From Aquibaculum arenosum (GTDB lineage: Bacteria > Pseudomonadota > Alphaproteobacteria > Kiloniellales > DSM-21159), in contig NZ_JARHUD010000005.1 of assembly GCF_029222965.1 (NCBI RefSeq), positions 186,001 to 250,000 on the forward strand: DNA of 64,000 bases. Reading direction: 5' to 3'. Every line of letters begins with the position of its first letter. The stretch's first letter is position 1. The notes under the pieces are model-generated. The model was not told the DNA's origin. It ran no database searches and saw only the letters and a list, made by a program, of their open reading frames with translations. This document shows, one piece after another, positions 8,736-19,247 of the stretch. The translations under genes were made by a program, and so were the position numbers.

Positions 8736-8797
8736 ACCGCCGGCACGACGCTCGGGCCGCCATCAAGACACATTCGTTTCAGTGAAAGTCTCTGTTC

Positions 8798-9757
8798 ATG
8801 TCCCTTCTTGAGTCCGACCCCATCTACAAGCCCTTCCGCTATCCCTGGGCCTACGATGCCTGGCTGCAGCAGCAGCGCATCCACTGGCTGCCGGAAGAGG
8901 TTCCCTTGGCAGACGACGTGAAGGACTGGCAGCGCGTGCTCAGCGAAGGCGAGCGCAATCTGCTGACCCAGATCTTTCGCTTCTTCACCCAGTCGGACGT
9001 GGAAGTGAACAACTGCTACATGAAGCACTATTCGCGGGTCTTCAAACCCACGGAAGTGCAGATGATGCTGGCCGCTTTCTCCAATATGGAAACGGTGCAC
9101 ATCGCCGCCTACAGTCACCTGCTCGACACGCTAGGCATGCCGGAAGCCGAGTACAGCGCCTTCCTCCACTACAAGGAGATGAAGGACAAGTATGACTATA
9201 TGCAGGCCTTCGGCGTCGAAACGAAGCGCGATATTGCCATTACCATGGCGGTCTTCGGAGCCTTTACAGAAGGGCTTCAGCTTTTCGCCAGCTTCGCGAT
9301 CCTGCTGAACTTCCCGCGCTTCAACAAGATGAAGGGGATGGGGCAGATCATTTCCTGGTCGGTGCGCGATGAAAGCCTACACACCGCCTCGATCATCCGG
9401 CTGTTCCGCACCTTCATGGACGAGAACCCCGAAGTCTGGAGCGAGGAATTGGAGCGCGAGCTCTACCGCGCCTGCGAGACCATCGTGACCCATGAAGACG
9501 CCTTCATCGACCTCGCCTTCGAGATGGACGGCGTTCAGGGTCTCACAGCCGAGGATGTGAAGCGCTACATCCGCTACATCGCCGACCGACGTCTGACGCA
9601 GCTTGGCCTACAGCCGATCTATCGCAGCGAGCGCAATCCCCTGCCCTGGCTCGACGCCATGCTCAACGGCATGGAGCACACCAACTTCTTCGAGAATCGC
9701 TCGACCGAGTATTCGAAGGCGGCAACCCAGGGGAGCTGGGAAGAAGCCTTCGAATAA
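8798..9757 (+). CDS. nrdB: class Ia ribonucleoside-diphosphate reductase, small (radical) subunit
   Basis: This ferritin-like subunit makes and stores the tyrosyl radical used by NrdA. All expected metal ligands are found at family spacing: Asp67, Glu98 and His101 (METVHIAAY), Glu158 (AFTEGL), and Glu192 and His195 (DESLHTAS). Tyr105, seven residues after Glu98, is the radical tyrosine, so this is not a Phe-type class Ic protein. The C-terminal tail (STEYSKAATQGSWEEAFE) is the flexible peptide that docks on NrdA. At 319 residues it is within family range. It lies 62 bp behind nrdA and is probably cotranscribed. The small gap before argG on the other strand holds no gene. Confidence 0.95.
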   Translation: MSLLESDPIYKPFRYPWAYDAWLQQQRIHWLPEEVPLADDVKDWQRVLSEGERNLLTQIFRFFTQSDVEVNNCYMKHYSRVFKPTEVQMMLAAFSNMETVHIAAYSHLLDTLGMPEAEYSAFLHYKEMKDKYDYMQAFGVETKRDIAITMAVFGAFTEGLQLFASFAILLNFPRFNKMKGMGQIISWSVRDESLHTASIIRLFRTFMDENPEVWSEELERELYRACETIVTHEDAFIDLAFEMDGVQGLTAEDVKRYIRYIADRRLTQLGLQPIYRSERNPLPWLDAMLNGMEHTNFFENRSTEYSKAATQGSWEEAFE

Positions 9758-9877
9758 GGGGGCGACCGAAAGGCTTCCGGTTTCGCGTACAGAACGCGGA
9801 GTTCGCCTTCCCGCAGCGCCACCGCACTACGTTCCCGCAAGGCCCCTCTCGGTGGACGGAACCGCCGCAGCCCTAAA

Positions 9878-11089
<1,212 letters not shown>

Positions 11090-11247
11090 GGGGAAGTCCG
11101 TGAGGCTGGTGTAAGCGAGGATCGTGTTTGGCGCGGCAGTATAGGGCAAAGGCTCCGGCCCGCAAGCAGTGCGGGAAGCGGATGTCGGCCTTGGCAGCAC
11201 CGCCTCCGTCGGGCTAGAAGCGCCTCTGCTGCACGGTGACGGAACGC

Positions 11248-13311
11248 ATGCGCACACTGATCATCGACAATCACGATTCCTTCACGTTCAACCTCTTCCA
11301 CCTGCTGGGAGAGGTGAATGGCGAAGCGCCACTGGTGGTGTCGCAGGATGCCTGTACCTGGGCGGAGATCCAGGCTTTGTCCTTCGACAACATCCTCATA
11401 TCGCCTGGACCCGGCACGCCGGCGCGCGCGCAGGATCTGGGACTCTCGGCAGAGGCAGTGCACCATGCCCAGGTGCCCTTGCTGGGCGTGTGCCTGGGGC
11501 ATCAGGCAATGGTGCAACTCGCCGGCGGCACTGTCCGGCACGCGCCCGAGCCGATGCATGGACGTCTCGACCGGATAAGGCATGAAGAATTGGGGCTCTT
11601 CGCCGGCCTGCCCAACCCTCTGCAGGTCGTGCGCTATCACTCGCTGTTGGCCTATGACCCCTTGCCGGCCGGCCTGCGCGTGACGGCCCGCAACGCCAGT
11701 GGCCTGATCATGGCGCTGGCGGATGAGCGGCAGGCACGCTGGGGTGTGCAGTTTCACCCTGAGTCGATCTGCTCTGAGTCAGGCAGCGCGCTGCTCCAGA
11801 ATTTTCGCGACCTCAGCCGAGATGCCCTGGCGCGCACCCAAATGGGCTACCGCAAGCCGCCCGTACCCGAAGCGCCCAAGGCAGTCAGGCAGGAGGTCGG
11901 GCACCCTCCAGGCCGCTGCCGCCTGCATCTGCGTGAACTGCCCGCAGTGCCTGAGGCAGAAATGGCTTACCTCTCCTGTTTCGCTGAGGAGCCAAATGCC
12001 TTCTGGCTGGACAGCGCGAAGGTGGTCCCGGGCCTGTCGCGCTGGTCCTTCCTAGGCACGGGCCGGCCTGGCCCCGGCAGTCTGGACGAACTGGACAACG
12101 CTCTCGCATCGGTCAGCCTCGAGGGCGGAGAGGCGCCTTTTCCATTCCGTGGCGGATGGGTTGGCTGGATCGGCTATGAAGCGAAGGAGCAATGCGGCTA
12201 CCCGCGCCGCTTCGCATCCACCTTGCCGGAGACGGGCTTCCTCTTCGTTGATCGCTTTCTTGCCATCGATCACTGCGACGGGCGGGCCTGGCTGGCTTTC
12301 GCTGCGTGCGACGGCACCCCTGCCACCGAAATCGAGGCTTGGTTTGACCAGGTGCAGGAACAGCTCTCGGCCCAGTCTCAAGTTGCGCCCTTGGCGACGC
12401 AGCCACCGGGGCCGGGCGCCACCTCCCTGCTCGTGCAGGCAAGGCACGAGGCTGATGCCTATCTGGCTCGGATCAGGCAAGCCCAAGCCGCGATCCGGGA
12501 TGGTGAATCCTATGAGGTCTGTCTCACCAATCGCTTGGAAGTTTGGGCCGCGGTCGATCCCCTTACGGTTTACCGCAACCTGCGCCGGCTCAATCCCGCC
12601 CCCCACGCAGCCTATCTGCGTCTAGGCGAACTTACGCTGGTCAGTTCTTCGCCGGAACGCTTCCTCTCAGCGACGGCCGAGGGCCAACTGCAGGCCAAGC
12701 CAATCAAGGGAACGGTCCGGCGTGATGCTGATCCCGCGCGTGATGCCGCTCTGGCCGACACCTTGCGCAGCGGCGAGAAGGATCGGGCAGAGAACCTGAT
12801 GATCGTCGACCTCTTGCGTCACGACCTTGGACGGGTGGCGCAGCTGGGAAGTGTGCGGGTGCCCGCCCTGATGCAGGTGGAAAGCTATGCGACGGTCCAC
12901 CAGCTGGTCTCCACCATCGAGGCACAGCTGGCTCCCGATCATACGCTGGTAGACGCGATCCGAGCCGCCTTCCCGCCCGGTTCCATGACCGGGGCCCCGA
13001 AGCGTCGGACCCTGGAGATCATCGACAGCCTCGAAGAGGGGCCGCGCGGAGCCTATTCCGGTGCGCTGGGCTGGATCGGCATGGATGGTGCGGCGGATCT
13101 CTCCGTGGTGATTCGCACCTTGGTGCAGGAGACGCCCGATCACTGGAGCCTGGGTGCAGGCGGGGCCATCACTGCGCTCTCAGACCCTGAGGCCGAATTG
13201 GAAGAAATGTTTCTGAAAGCCCAGGCGCCGTTAGCTGCGCTGGCCCTTGCCGTCACCGGCGACCCCTCGGCTTGGCGCTACCACACGCACAACGGCGAGG
13301 CTGCTGAGTAA
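11248..13311 (+). CDS. pabAB: fused aminodeoxychorismate synthase (PabA-PabB)
   Basis: The 687-residue protein has two domains. Residues 1-190 form a class I glutamine amidotransferase with the nucleophile in LLGVCLGHQ (C82) and the His-Glu pair in GVQFHPES. Residues about 215-670 form a chorismate-binding domain with [24 protein letters not shown] and [11 protein letters not shown]. Lysine in PIKGT marks aminodeoxychorismate synthase; anthranilate synthase has alanine there. The product feeds 4-aminobenzoate and folate synthesis. Domain order (amidotransferase first) also differs from the usual TrpE-TrpG fusion. ATG 11248 is preferred over GTG 11236 because it gives the canonical PabA start. 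No pabC is adjacent. Confidence 0.9.
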   Translation: MRTLIIDNHDSFTFNLFHLLGEVNGEAPLVVSQDACTWAEIQALSFDNILISPGPGTPARAQDLGLSAEAVHHAQVPLLGVCLGHQAMVQLAGGTVRHAPEPMHGRLDRIRHEELGLFAGLPNPLQVVRYHSLLAYDPLPAGLRVTARNASGLIMALADERQARWGVQFHPESICSESGSALLQNFRDLSRDALARTQMGYRKPPVPEAPKAVRQEVGHPPGRCRLHLRELPAVPEAEMAYLSCFAEEPNAFWLDSAKVVPGLSRWSFLGTGRPGPGSLDELDNALASVSLEGGEAPFPFRGGWVGWIGYEAKEQCGYPRRFASTLPETGFLFVDRFLAIDHCDGRAWLAFAACDGTPATEIEAWFDQVQEQLSAQSQVAPLATQPPGPGATSLLVQARHEADAYLARIRQAQAAIRDGESYEVCLTNRLEVWAAVDPLTVYRNLRRLNPAPHAAYLRLGELTLVSSSPERFLSATAEGQLQAKPIKGTVRRDADPARDAALADTLRSGEKDRAENLMIVDLLRHDLGRVAQLGSVRVPALMQVESYATVHQLVSTIEAQLAPDHTLVDAIRAAFPPGSMTGAPKRRTLEIIDSLEEGPRGAYSGALGWIGMDGAADLSVVIRTLVQETPDHWSLGAGGAITALSDPEAELEEMFLKAQAPLAALALAVTGDPSAWRYHTHNGEAAE

Positions 13312-13342
13312 CGCGCTTGGGAAGGTGAAGCTGCCTCGCAGC

Positions 13343-13849
13343 TCAGGTCTTTTTTCGGAACCGGTCGAGGGTGACCACCTTCTCCCCTTCGTCGACTGGC
13401 GCCGAATCAGGCTGCTCCGCCTCGGTCTCGCCCTCATCCGGACTGGCAGTCGTTTCGGTGCCGTCACCCTCTTCAACGCTATCCTGCAGCATTGACAGCG
13501 CACCGAACTGCAAGCCGAACCGCACACTGGGGTCGGCAAAGCCCGTAAGGGCGTCGAAGGGAATGACCAGGTTCTCGGCGATGTCGCCAAAGGTCAGGGT
13601 TACCTCGAAGTGCTCTTCCTCGACCTTGAGGTCCCAGAAACGGTGCTGCAGCACAATGGTCATCTCATCCGGATAGCGCGCACGCAGGCGATCGGCGATC
13701 TGCACGCCCGGGTGCGTCGTCCGGAAGGTGATATAGAAATGGTGCTCGCCCGGAAGGCCTTCTGCCACCACCTGTTGCAACGCCACGCGAACGACACCGC
13801 GCAGGGCGTCCTCAACCATCAGGTCGTAGCGCAAGACCTCATCACTCAT
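13343..13849 (-). CDS. sspB: SspB, ClpXP adaptor for ssrA-tagged proteins (alpha type)
   Basis: SspB binds the ssrA tag and delivers tagged proteins to ClpXP. The 168-residue protein has the alpha-type SspB core (residues 1-120) with HHFYITFRTTHPGV, MTIVLQHRFWDL and VPFDALTGFADPSVRFGLQF-like blocks. An acidic, disordered linker (about 125-155) follows. It ends in VVTLDRFRKKT, the short ClpX-binding motif that tethers the adaptor. The start has a GGA-type site about nine bases upstream. It lies directly downstream of the tmRNA gene on the same strand, which puts tag maker and tag reader side by side. The tmRNA terminator lies between them. Confidence 0.93.
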   Translation of the reverse strand: MSDEVLRYDLMVEDALRGVVRVALQQVVAEGLPGEHHFYITFRTTHPGVQIADRLRARYPDEMTIVLQHRFWDLKVEEEHFEVTLTFGDIAENLVIPFDALTGFADPSVRFGLQFGALSMLQDSVEEGDGTETTASPDEGETEAEQPDSAPVDEGEKVVTLDRFRKKT

Positions 13850-13930
13850 AAGAACCGTTCCTTGTCAGCCACTGAGATAGCAGCGCGGCACCCATATTGC
13901 GCGCTTGGCCGAAGCGATCAAGCAATGCGT

Positions 13931-13969
13931 GGAAAGAAAGCGGGGCGCTTCTGTTGCCAGGTGCGCCCC
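13931..13969 (-). terminator. intrinsic terminator of ssrA
   Basis: On the minus strand, GGGGCGC pairs with GCGCCCC across a 14-base loop and is followed by a T-rich run (GCTTTCTTT). It ends the tmRNA coding piece before sspB. Confidence 0.7.
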
Positions 13970-14250
13970 AAACCCCGCCTCAGGGGCTGAACCCTGAGGA
14001 CTTAGATCGGTTCACCCGACCGCTTACGCGGCGAGGCGAGCCTCAGCATAGTTGTCATTCGCAACTATATTTCGGCCCGATAACGGCGGTACCATGCCGA
14101 GCGCCCAACACTTCTTTACCACGCGTGTCGATCCTGTTTCGCCCCCATGAAGCCGCCACGCCTTGAGCTGCGGCGGCGAAATTGGTGGAGGCGCCGGGTA
14201 CTGCCCCCGGGTCCACTGCGCTTATGCCAAGTGCCAGTTTAGCGCCATAA
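13935..14250 (-). ncRNA. ssrA: tmRNA (ssrA), circularly permuted two-piece form
   Basis: Read on the minus strand, the acceptor piece comes first. It has a T-arm of CCGGG / CCCGG around loop GGCAGTA (14210-14194), the 3' acceptor strand CGCCTCC (14193-14187) and ACCA (14186-14183). After a spacer the coding piece begins GGGGGCGAAACAGGATCGAC (from 14146). The two acceptor strands pair perfectly, with a G-U at the third position, the alanine identity element. The tag frame starts at the resume codon GCG (14062) and reads ANDNYAEARLAA before TAA (14026-14024). The inverted order of pieces is the alphaproteobacterial permutation; the spacer is removed to give two RNAs. It rescues stalled ribosomes with SmpB. 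The outer ends are approximate. Confidence 0.94.
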
Positions 14251-14448
14251 CCGGTTGCCCGGTACGCAATGATATAGGACGTCTGCGCGCCCCATGGAAG
14301 GGGGCAAATGTACCGCAAGGCTCACTGATGAGCGCGTGAGCGGCCGTGCACCCCACTTGGCGGCACTTCCTGTGCAGTGGACTTTGCGCGAGCAGACTCG
14401 GGGTATATGCGCTAGGCTCCTCCATCCCTTTCCGGAGGAGTGTGGAGC

Positions 14449-15390
14449 ATGCCGCTGACGCCCGAGCAGCAGGCCGAGGTCGAACGCCTGCGCGACGAAA
14501 CGCAAGCCACCCGCCGCGCAACGGTGCCGGCGCTCGAAGAGATTCTGTACCAGGCGCTGCCGGTGCTCGATCACGGGTTTGTGCGCATCATAGACTACAT
14601 GGGTGACGATGCCGCGGTGGTTCAGGCGGCCAGGGTTTCTTATGGCCGCGGCACGAAGCGGGTGCAGGAGGATCGAGGGCTGATCCGCTATCTGCTGCGT
14701 CACCGCCACACCACGCCTTTCGAGATGTGCGAGATCAAGCTGCACGTGAAGCTGCCAATCTTTGTCGCTCGGCAGTGGATCCGGCACCGCACGGCGAATG
14801 TGAACGAGTACTCCGGCCGCTATTCCATCATGGACCGGGAGTTTTACATCCCGGCCCCGGAGCATCTGGCCGCGCAGTCACGCAGCAACCGGCAAGGCCG
14901 CGGCAATCTGCTCGAAGGCGAGGAAGCTGCCGAGGTTCTGGAGCTGCTCAAGCGCGATGCCGCGCAGAGCTATGCCGACTATCAGTCTATGCTGAACGAG
15001 ACCGATTCCGGGGAGATCATCGACCCCGGTCGTAAGGGGCTAGCGCGCGAGCTGGCGCGCATGAACCTGCCGGTGAACTTCTACACTCAGTGGTACTGGA
15101 AGACCGACCTGCACAATCTGCTGCACTTCCTCTCCCTGCGCGCCGACCCCCACGCACAGTACGAGATTCGGGCCTACGCCGAAGCCATGCTGGAGGCAGC
15201 CAAGCGCTGGGTGCCGCTCACTTTTGAGGCATACGAGGACTATATTGCCGGCGGGGCACAGCTCTCGCGCCAGGGGCTGGAGGTGACGCGACGCCTTCTC
15301 GCCGGCGAACAGGTCGAACAGGAAGACAGCGGGTTGTCTCCACGTGAGTGGCGTGAGCTCATGGGGCTGCTGGGGCGCGGCCAGTCCTGA
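14449..15390 (+). CDS. thyX: flavin-dependent thymidylate synthase
   Basis: ThyX makes dTMP from dUMP with methylenetetrahydrofolate and FAD/NADPH, and does not yield dihydrofolate as ThyA does. The signature [15 protein letters not shown] fits the ThyX motif RHRxxSxNExSxRY with alanine and valine substitutions common in alphaproteobacteria. The segment [20 protein letters not shown] precedes it, and the dUMP-binding C-terminal part ([19 protein letters not shown]) follows. The start ATG 14449 has a GGAGGAG site eight bases upstream; an in-frame GTG at 14440 lies inside that site. The 313-residue length is normal. It is divergent from ssrA, and close to nrdAB and pabAB, which also serve DNA-precursor and folate supply. 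Confidence 0.95.
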   Translation: MPLTPEQQAEVERLRDETQATRRATVPALEEILYQALPVLDHGFVRIIDYMGDDAAVVQAARVSYGRGTKRVQEDRGLIRYLLRHRHTTPFEMCEIKLHVKLPIFVARQWIRHRTANVNEYSGRYSIMDREFYIPAPEHLAAQSRSNRQGRGNLLEGEEAAEVLELLKRDAAQSYADYQSMLNETDSGEIIDPGRKGLARELARMNLPVNFYTQWYWKTDLHNLLHFLSLRADPHAQYEIRAYAEAMLEAAKRWVPLTFEAYEDYIAGGAQLSRQGLEVTRRLLAGEQVEQEDSGLSPREWRELMGLLGRGQS

Positions 15391-15407
15391 CCTGTCGCGC
15401 TGGTCGA

Positions 15408-16547
15408 TCAGATCTGCATGACCTTGTGGACCGTTGAACGTGCCGACCGACGCAACGACAGGGGCGTGCGAGCATAGAGCCGCCTCAAAAGGGGCATGAC
15501 CCCTCTGACGATCAAATCGGCGTAGAGCATACCGCGGAAAGTGCAAGCATGGATCCACTCGTTCTCGGTTGCGAAATGCGTGGCCCAGGCGCGCTTGTAT
15601 GCGCTGTCGGAGGGAAGCAGGTCGAAGACCGTGATGTCTGTGTCGAAACACCATCGCAGTGTCTCCAGAAGCTGAAGGTGCCCCGGGCTATAACGCGCAT
15701 AGTCAGCGTCCATCGCGCCAAGGAACGAATAGTAGTGATCCTTGCTGATGAACCCGATTTCCAGGGCAATCGGATGACCGTCCAGGTTCAGCTCCGAGAC
15801 GAAGCCACCGGATTCCTCGCATTCAAGAAAGTCGAGTAACGCGGCCAAGCAGCCGGCATCCGCGAAGACGCGGCTGATCTTGCCGTGCGTTTCCATCCAT
15901 TCGACCTTCAGATCGATCGCACGCCGGCCCAGGTCCCGGGCCCGGGTGCCGCCCTTATGGACAGCGAAGCATAGGGTGCCGCTTTCTTCCAGGCGGCGGC
16001 GTTTACGGCGATAGCTCTTAAGAGCGCTTTTGCTGAGCGTGGCAAGGTAATCCTCGAAGGAGTCGAAGGATGCCAAATCGACATAGGGTCCCCGTTTCTC
16101 AGCCAGGGGCACGGCCTTGAAATCCCTAATGAAGGGCATCACCGCAGCGTCTGTGCGTGTCTTGGGTAGGTAGATGACATCGATCTGGTCGCCATCACGC
16201 CGCAGGTGGTCGACGATCCGGTTCATGAGCGCCCGGACATCGCATTCGTCCTGGGCCACCACATCACCGTAAGCGGAAAGCGGTTCCCCGAGCCATTGCA
16301 GCACTCCAACGCCATTGCGCTCCACGAAAGCCATGGGCGCTATCACCAAGAGCTCTCCCTGATCAAAGGCAGCGACCACGCGTGCCCTCTCCTGGCCGCG
16401 ATGCTGCTGGCGCAACAGCGCCAGTATCCACTCAGGCGTTTGAAATGTGCTCACATGGCGTTCCTGGCTGCCCACGAGTGCGCGCCAAGCCGGCACTAAG
16501 GCCTCGGCCTCAGCCGAGGTCTTGAGCACTTTAATGTGCGGCTCCAT
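15408..16547 (-). CDS. CelD/BcsL-type GNAT acyltransferase
   Basis: The 379-residue protein resembles the CelD/BcsL (Acetyltransf_6) branch of GNAT acyltransferases. It has a first half with PAWRALVG and TPEWILALLRQ-type segments and a second GNAT-like half around FDSFEDYLATLSKSALKSYRRKRRRLEE and YYSFLGAMDADYARYSPGHL. Members are often linked to polysaccharide or cell-surface modification, but the substrate is unknown here. No signal peptide or membrane segment is evident. The ATG at 16547 has a purine-rich GGTGGGGGA site upstream. It converges on thyX. The roughly 200 bp to the next gene hold only short open frames with no recognisable content. Confidence 0.72.
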   Translation of the reverse strand: MEPHIKVLKTSAEAEALVPAWRALVGSQERHVSTFQTPEWILALLRQQHRGQERARVVAAFDQGELLVIAPMAFVERNGVGVLQWLGEPLSAYGDVVAQDECDVRALMNRIVDHLRRDGDQIDVIYLPKTRTDAAVMPFIRDFKAVPLAEKRGPYVDLASFDSFEDYLATLSKSALKSYRRKRRRLEESGTLCFAVHKGGTRARDLGRRAIDLKVEWMETHGKISRVFADAGCLAALLDFLECEESGGFVSELNLDGHPIALEIGFISKDHYYSFLGAMDADYARYSPGHLQLLETLRWCFDTDITVFDLLPSDSAYKRAWATHFATENEWIHACTFRGMLYADLIVRGVMPLLRRLYARTPLSLRRSARSTVHKVMQI

Positions 16548-16751
16548 CGTATCCCCCACCCGTGAAGACTGCACCTATCAGCGTAACAAGCTCTGGTCCG
16601 AGCTACTCAAAGTTTAGGTGAAGGGCCTGCTGAGCTGGGTCACTTTTCGGTCCGTTACGCGGGGGAATGGCGGTAGGCAGGATCAATGGGCGATCTGTAC
16701 TGCCACTTTGAGGAGTGACCAAAGGGAGAACGACAGCCTCTTGCTGCGTCA

Positions 16752-17213
16752 CTATCTTCTTTTCGCGTGGAAGAAGTCTCGCAACAGCCTGGCCGCGGCA
16801 GCTTCCATCACTCCACCGATTACCTCCGGCTTGTGATGACAGGTGGTTCGTTCGAACACTCTGGCACCGTGCTCCACGCCACCGCCTTTGGGATCATAGG
16901 CACCAAAGATCAAACGGCGAATGCGTGCAAAGGCAATGGCCTGAGCGCACATGGCGCAGGGCTCCAGCGTGACATAGAGATCGCACTCCACCAGCCTCGG
17001 ACTATGAAGCGCTGCAGCAGCGGCGCGGATTGCCAGAAGCTCGGCATGGGCGGTTGGATCACAATCCCGCTCCACCAGATTGTGCGCCGCAGTAAGAATG
17101 CGCCCGCTTCGGCTTTCAACCACAACCGCACCAACCGGCACCTCTCCGGCCCTGGCTGCCTGTTCAGCCTGCGCCAGGGCAAACTGCATAGGGGAGCTGT
17201 CGTTTACATGCAT
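16752..17213 (-). CDS. tadA: tRNA adenosine(34) deaminase / nucleoside deaminase
   Basis: The 153-residue protein is a zinc-dependent deaminase with H56-A-E58 and P85-C-A-M-C89, the full metal and catalytic set. The context AHAELLAIR and LEPCAMCAQAI matches TadA, which converts adenosine to inosine at the wobble position of tRNA-Arg(ACG). A guanine deaminase-like role cannot be excluded. ATG 17213 is used; an in-frame GTG at 17228 would add five residues, and neither has a strong ribosome site. It is divergent from the DUF3775 gene. Confidence 0.87.
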   Translation of the reverse strand: MHVNDSSPMQFALAQAEQAARAGEVPVGAVVVESRSGRILTAAHNLVERDCDPTAHAELLAIRAAAAALHSPRLVECDLYVTLEPCAMCAQAIAFARIRRLIFGAYDPKGGGVEHGARVFERTTCHHKPEVIGGVMEAAAARLLRDFFHAKRR

Positions 17214-17322
17214 GGCTTGAGACTGCACCGCCGTTGCGCTGGGTCAAGGATCACGCTACCCCTTTTCCGCTAATCGTCGGTAACCCTTAGCACCAACCAC
17301 AAGCATCCATTCGGGAGCGGCC

Positions 17323-17748
17323 ATGCTTCAGATGAACCCCGACAAGGTCTGCTTCATCGTCCTGCGCGCGCGCGAACTGCAGGAAGAAGATCTGATCGAG
17401 AATCCGGAACAGGACGACGACGAGGATTTCGATCTTGCCCATGAGGAGGCCTTCGACGAGCTGGATGGGCATGACCCGCAGGAAGCCAATCCTTTGCATG
17501 AGGAACTGGAAGGCTTCATCGACGCCATGAGCGAGGACGAGCAGGTCGAGTTGGTGGCGCTGGCCTGGCTCGGGCGAGGCGACTACGACAAGACTGAATG
17601 GGGCGACGCTCTGGAGGCGGCTGCGGACCGGAGCAATCAACGCACGGCCGAGTACCTATTGGGGATGCCCATGGTGGCCGACTACCTTGAGGAAGGGCTG
17701 GACACCTTCGGCCTGTCCTGTGCCGAATTTGACGAAGCGAGGATGTAA
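17323..17748 (+). CDS. DUF3775 domain protein
   Basis: The 141-residue acidic protein matches DUF3775 in its second half: IDAMSEDEQVELVALAWLGRG followed by a region ending ADYLEEGLDTFG. A stretch near residues 25-45 is very rich in Asp and Glu. There is no signal or membrane segment. The function of the family is unknown. The ATG has a GGGAGCGG site six bases upstream. It is followed after only 7 bp by the amidotransferase-type hydrolase, so the two are probably cotranscribed. Confidence 0.78.
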   Translation: MLQMNPDKVCFIVLRARELQEEDLIENPEQDDDEDFDLAHEEAFDELDGHDPQEANPLHEELEGFIDAMSEDEQVELVALAWLGRGDYDKTEWGDALEAAADRSNQRTAEYLLGMPMVADYLEEGLDTFGLSCAEFDEARM

Positions 17749-17755
17749 CCCAGCC

Positions 17756-18472
17756 ATGGCGCGACGCCCAGTCATCGGCCTGACACTCGATTCGGAGGAA
17801 GCCGGCGGTTACTCAGCGATGCCCTGGTACGCTTTGCGACGGAACTACTTCTCCGCCGTCGTACGTGCCGGCGGCCTGCCCTTGGCCCTGCCCCACGAGG
17901 CGGAGCTTGCGGCGGCCTACCTTCATCTGCTGGATGGTCTCATCGTCACCGGCGGTGCGTTCGACATCGACCCTGCCCTCTTCGGGGAAGAAGAACGCCA
18001 TCCCAGCGTCACCATGAAGCAGGCGCGCACAGCCTTCGAGTTGGAAGCCGCACGCCTTGCAGTCAAACGCGACCTGCCGCTGTTCGGCATCTGCGGCGGC
18101 GCCCAGCTTCTCAACGTGGTCTTCGGCGGCACCCTGATCCAGCACATCCCCGACAGTGTCGAAGCGGCTCTGGCGCACGAGCAGCCCGGACCGCGCGACC
18201 GCCCGGGCCATGCCGTTTCCATCGTCGCCGGCACCCGCCTGGAACGCGTCTGCGGTGCCGGCGAACTGCAGGTCAATTCGGCCCATCATCAGGCGGTGGC
18301 CGACCTGGGCACCGGGCTGGTCATCAACGCCCGGGCCCCGGACGGGGTAATCGAGGGCATCGAGCACCCTGATCTGGCTTTCTGTATCGGGGTGCAATGG
18401 CATCCTGAGTATGAGATCTCGGCTGCCGACCACGCCCTTTTTCATTCCTTTGTCGAGGCAGCACGTGGCTGA
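17756..18472 (+). CDS. gamma-glutamyl-gamma-aminobutyrate hydrolase family protein (peptidase C26)
   Basis: The 238-residue enzyme has a class I glutamine amidotransferase fold with its nucleophile in FGICGGAQLLNVVFGG (C113) and the catalytic His-Glu in GVQWHPEYE. These are the PuuD-type features; PuuD releases GABA from gamma-glutamyl-GABA in putrescine breakdown. Other C26 members hydrolyse different gamma-glutamyl amides, so the substrate is open. The start ATG 17756 follows the DUF3775 stop by 7 bp, and the stop overlaps the next gene by 8 bp. This implies a tight DUF3775 - hydrolase - pseudouridine synthase - rsmD transcript. Confidence 0.85.
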   Translation: MARRPVIGLTLDSEEAGGYSAMPWYALRRNYFSAVVRAGGLPLALPHEAELAAAYLHLLDGLIVTGGAFDIDPALFGEEERHPSVTMKQARTAFELEAARLAVKRDLPLFGICGGAQLLNVVFGGTLIQHIPDSVEAALAHEQPGPRDRPGHAVSIVAGTRLERVCGAGELQVNSAHHQAVADLGTGLVINARAPDGVIEGIEHPDLAFCIGVQWHPEYEISAADHALFHSFVEAARG

Positions 18473-19247
18473 AATTGAAACCGGCGAGCGTATTGCCAAG
18501 GTCATCGCCCGCTCCGGCCTCTGTTCGCGGCGGGAAGCGGAGGCGCTGATCGAACAGGGGCGCGTCGACCTCGACGGACAGACGGTGCAGGAACCGGGAA
18601 CCAAGGTGCTGCCCGGTCAGCGGGTCACGGTCGATGGCGAAGCCCTGGCCGCGGCCGAACCCGCGGGCCTCTGGCGTTTCCACAAACCGAAGGGCCTGCT
18701 GACCACCGAGCGTGACCCACAGGGGCGTCCGACGATCTACGACCGCCTGCCGGCGGGATTGCCGCGAATCATGCCCGTGGGGCGCCTGGACCTGAACTCC
18801 GAGGGCCTGCTGCTGCTCACCAATGACGGTGGGCTCAAACGGCGTCTCGAACTGCCCGCCACCGGCTGGCTGCGGCGCTACCGGGTGCGGGTCTATGGCC
18901 GGGTGCAGCAAAGCGATCTCGATCGGCTGTCCCACGGCGTGACGATCGATGGCGTCGTCTATGGCGCGGTGCAGGCGCGGCTCGACTCGCAGAGCGGCAG
19001 CAACGCCTGGCTCACCTTCCGGCTGCGCGAAGGCAAGAATCGCGAAGTCCGCAAGCTCTGCGACCACCTCGGCTACCGGGTGAACCGACTATTGAGGGTC
19101 GCCTACGGACCCTTCCAGCTCGGCGCCTTGCCCGAGGGCGAGCTGGAGGAAGTGCCGGCCAAGGTCCTACGCGAACAGCTGGGGACGGCTGCGACACCTG
19201 CTCCAGGCAAGATCGACAGCGGCGGGCATGCGCGTCGTCGCCGGTAG
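18465..19247 (+). CDS. rRNA pseudouridine synthase, RsuA/RluB family
   Basis: An N-terminal S4 RNA-binding domain (residues about 7-65, AKVIARSGLCSRREAEALIE) precedes the catalytic domain. That domain has the aspartate motif VGRLDLNSEGLLLL and the C-terminal block REGKNREVRKLCDHLGY. The family isomerises uridine in rRNA; RluB acts on 23S and RsuA on 16S, and the length of 260 residues does not decide between them. GTG 18465 is chosen because it starts the S4 domain directly and is translationally coupled to the preceding stop. Its 3' end overlaps rsmD by 20 bp. Confidence 0.88.
   Translation: MAEIETGERIAKVIARSGLCSRREAEALIEQGRVDLDGQTVQEPGTKVLPGQRVTVDGEALAAAEPAGLWRFHKPKGLLTTERDPQGRPTIYDRLPAGLPRIMPVGRLDLNSEGLLLLTNDGGLKRRLELPATGWLRRYRVRVYGRVQQSDLDRLSHGVTIDGVVYGAVQARLDSQSGSNAWLTFRLREGKNREVRKLCDHLGYRVNRLLRVAYGPFQLGALPEGELEEVPAKVLREQLGTAATPAPGKIDSGGHARRRR

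Noticed and set aside
8798-9757. NrdB as a radical-tyrosine-free (class Ic) subunit
   Set aside because: Tyr105 is seven residues after the ligand Glu98, and Asp67 is exactly 31 residues before it, as in class Ia.
11248-13311. Anthranilate synthase (TrpE-TrpG fusion)
   Set aside because: The chorismate-binding domain has PIKGT with lysine, the mark of PabB, and the amidotransferase domain comes first rather than last.
16548-16751. Short open frames between the CelD-type gene and tadA as a small gene or gene remnant
   Set aside because: They are short, lack ribosome sites and resemble no protein I know.
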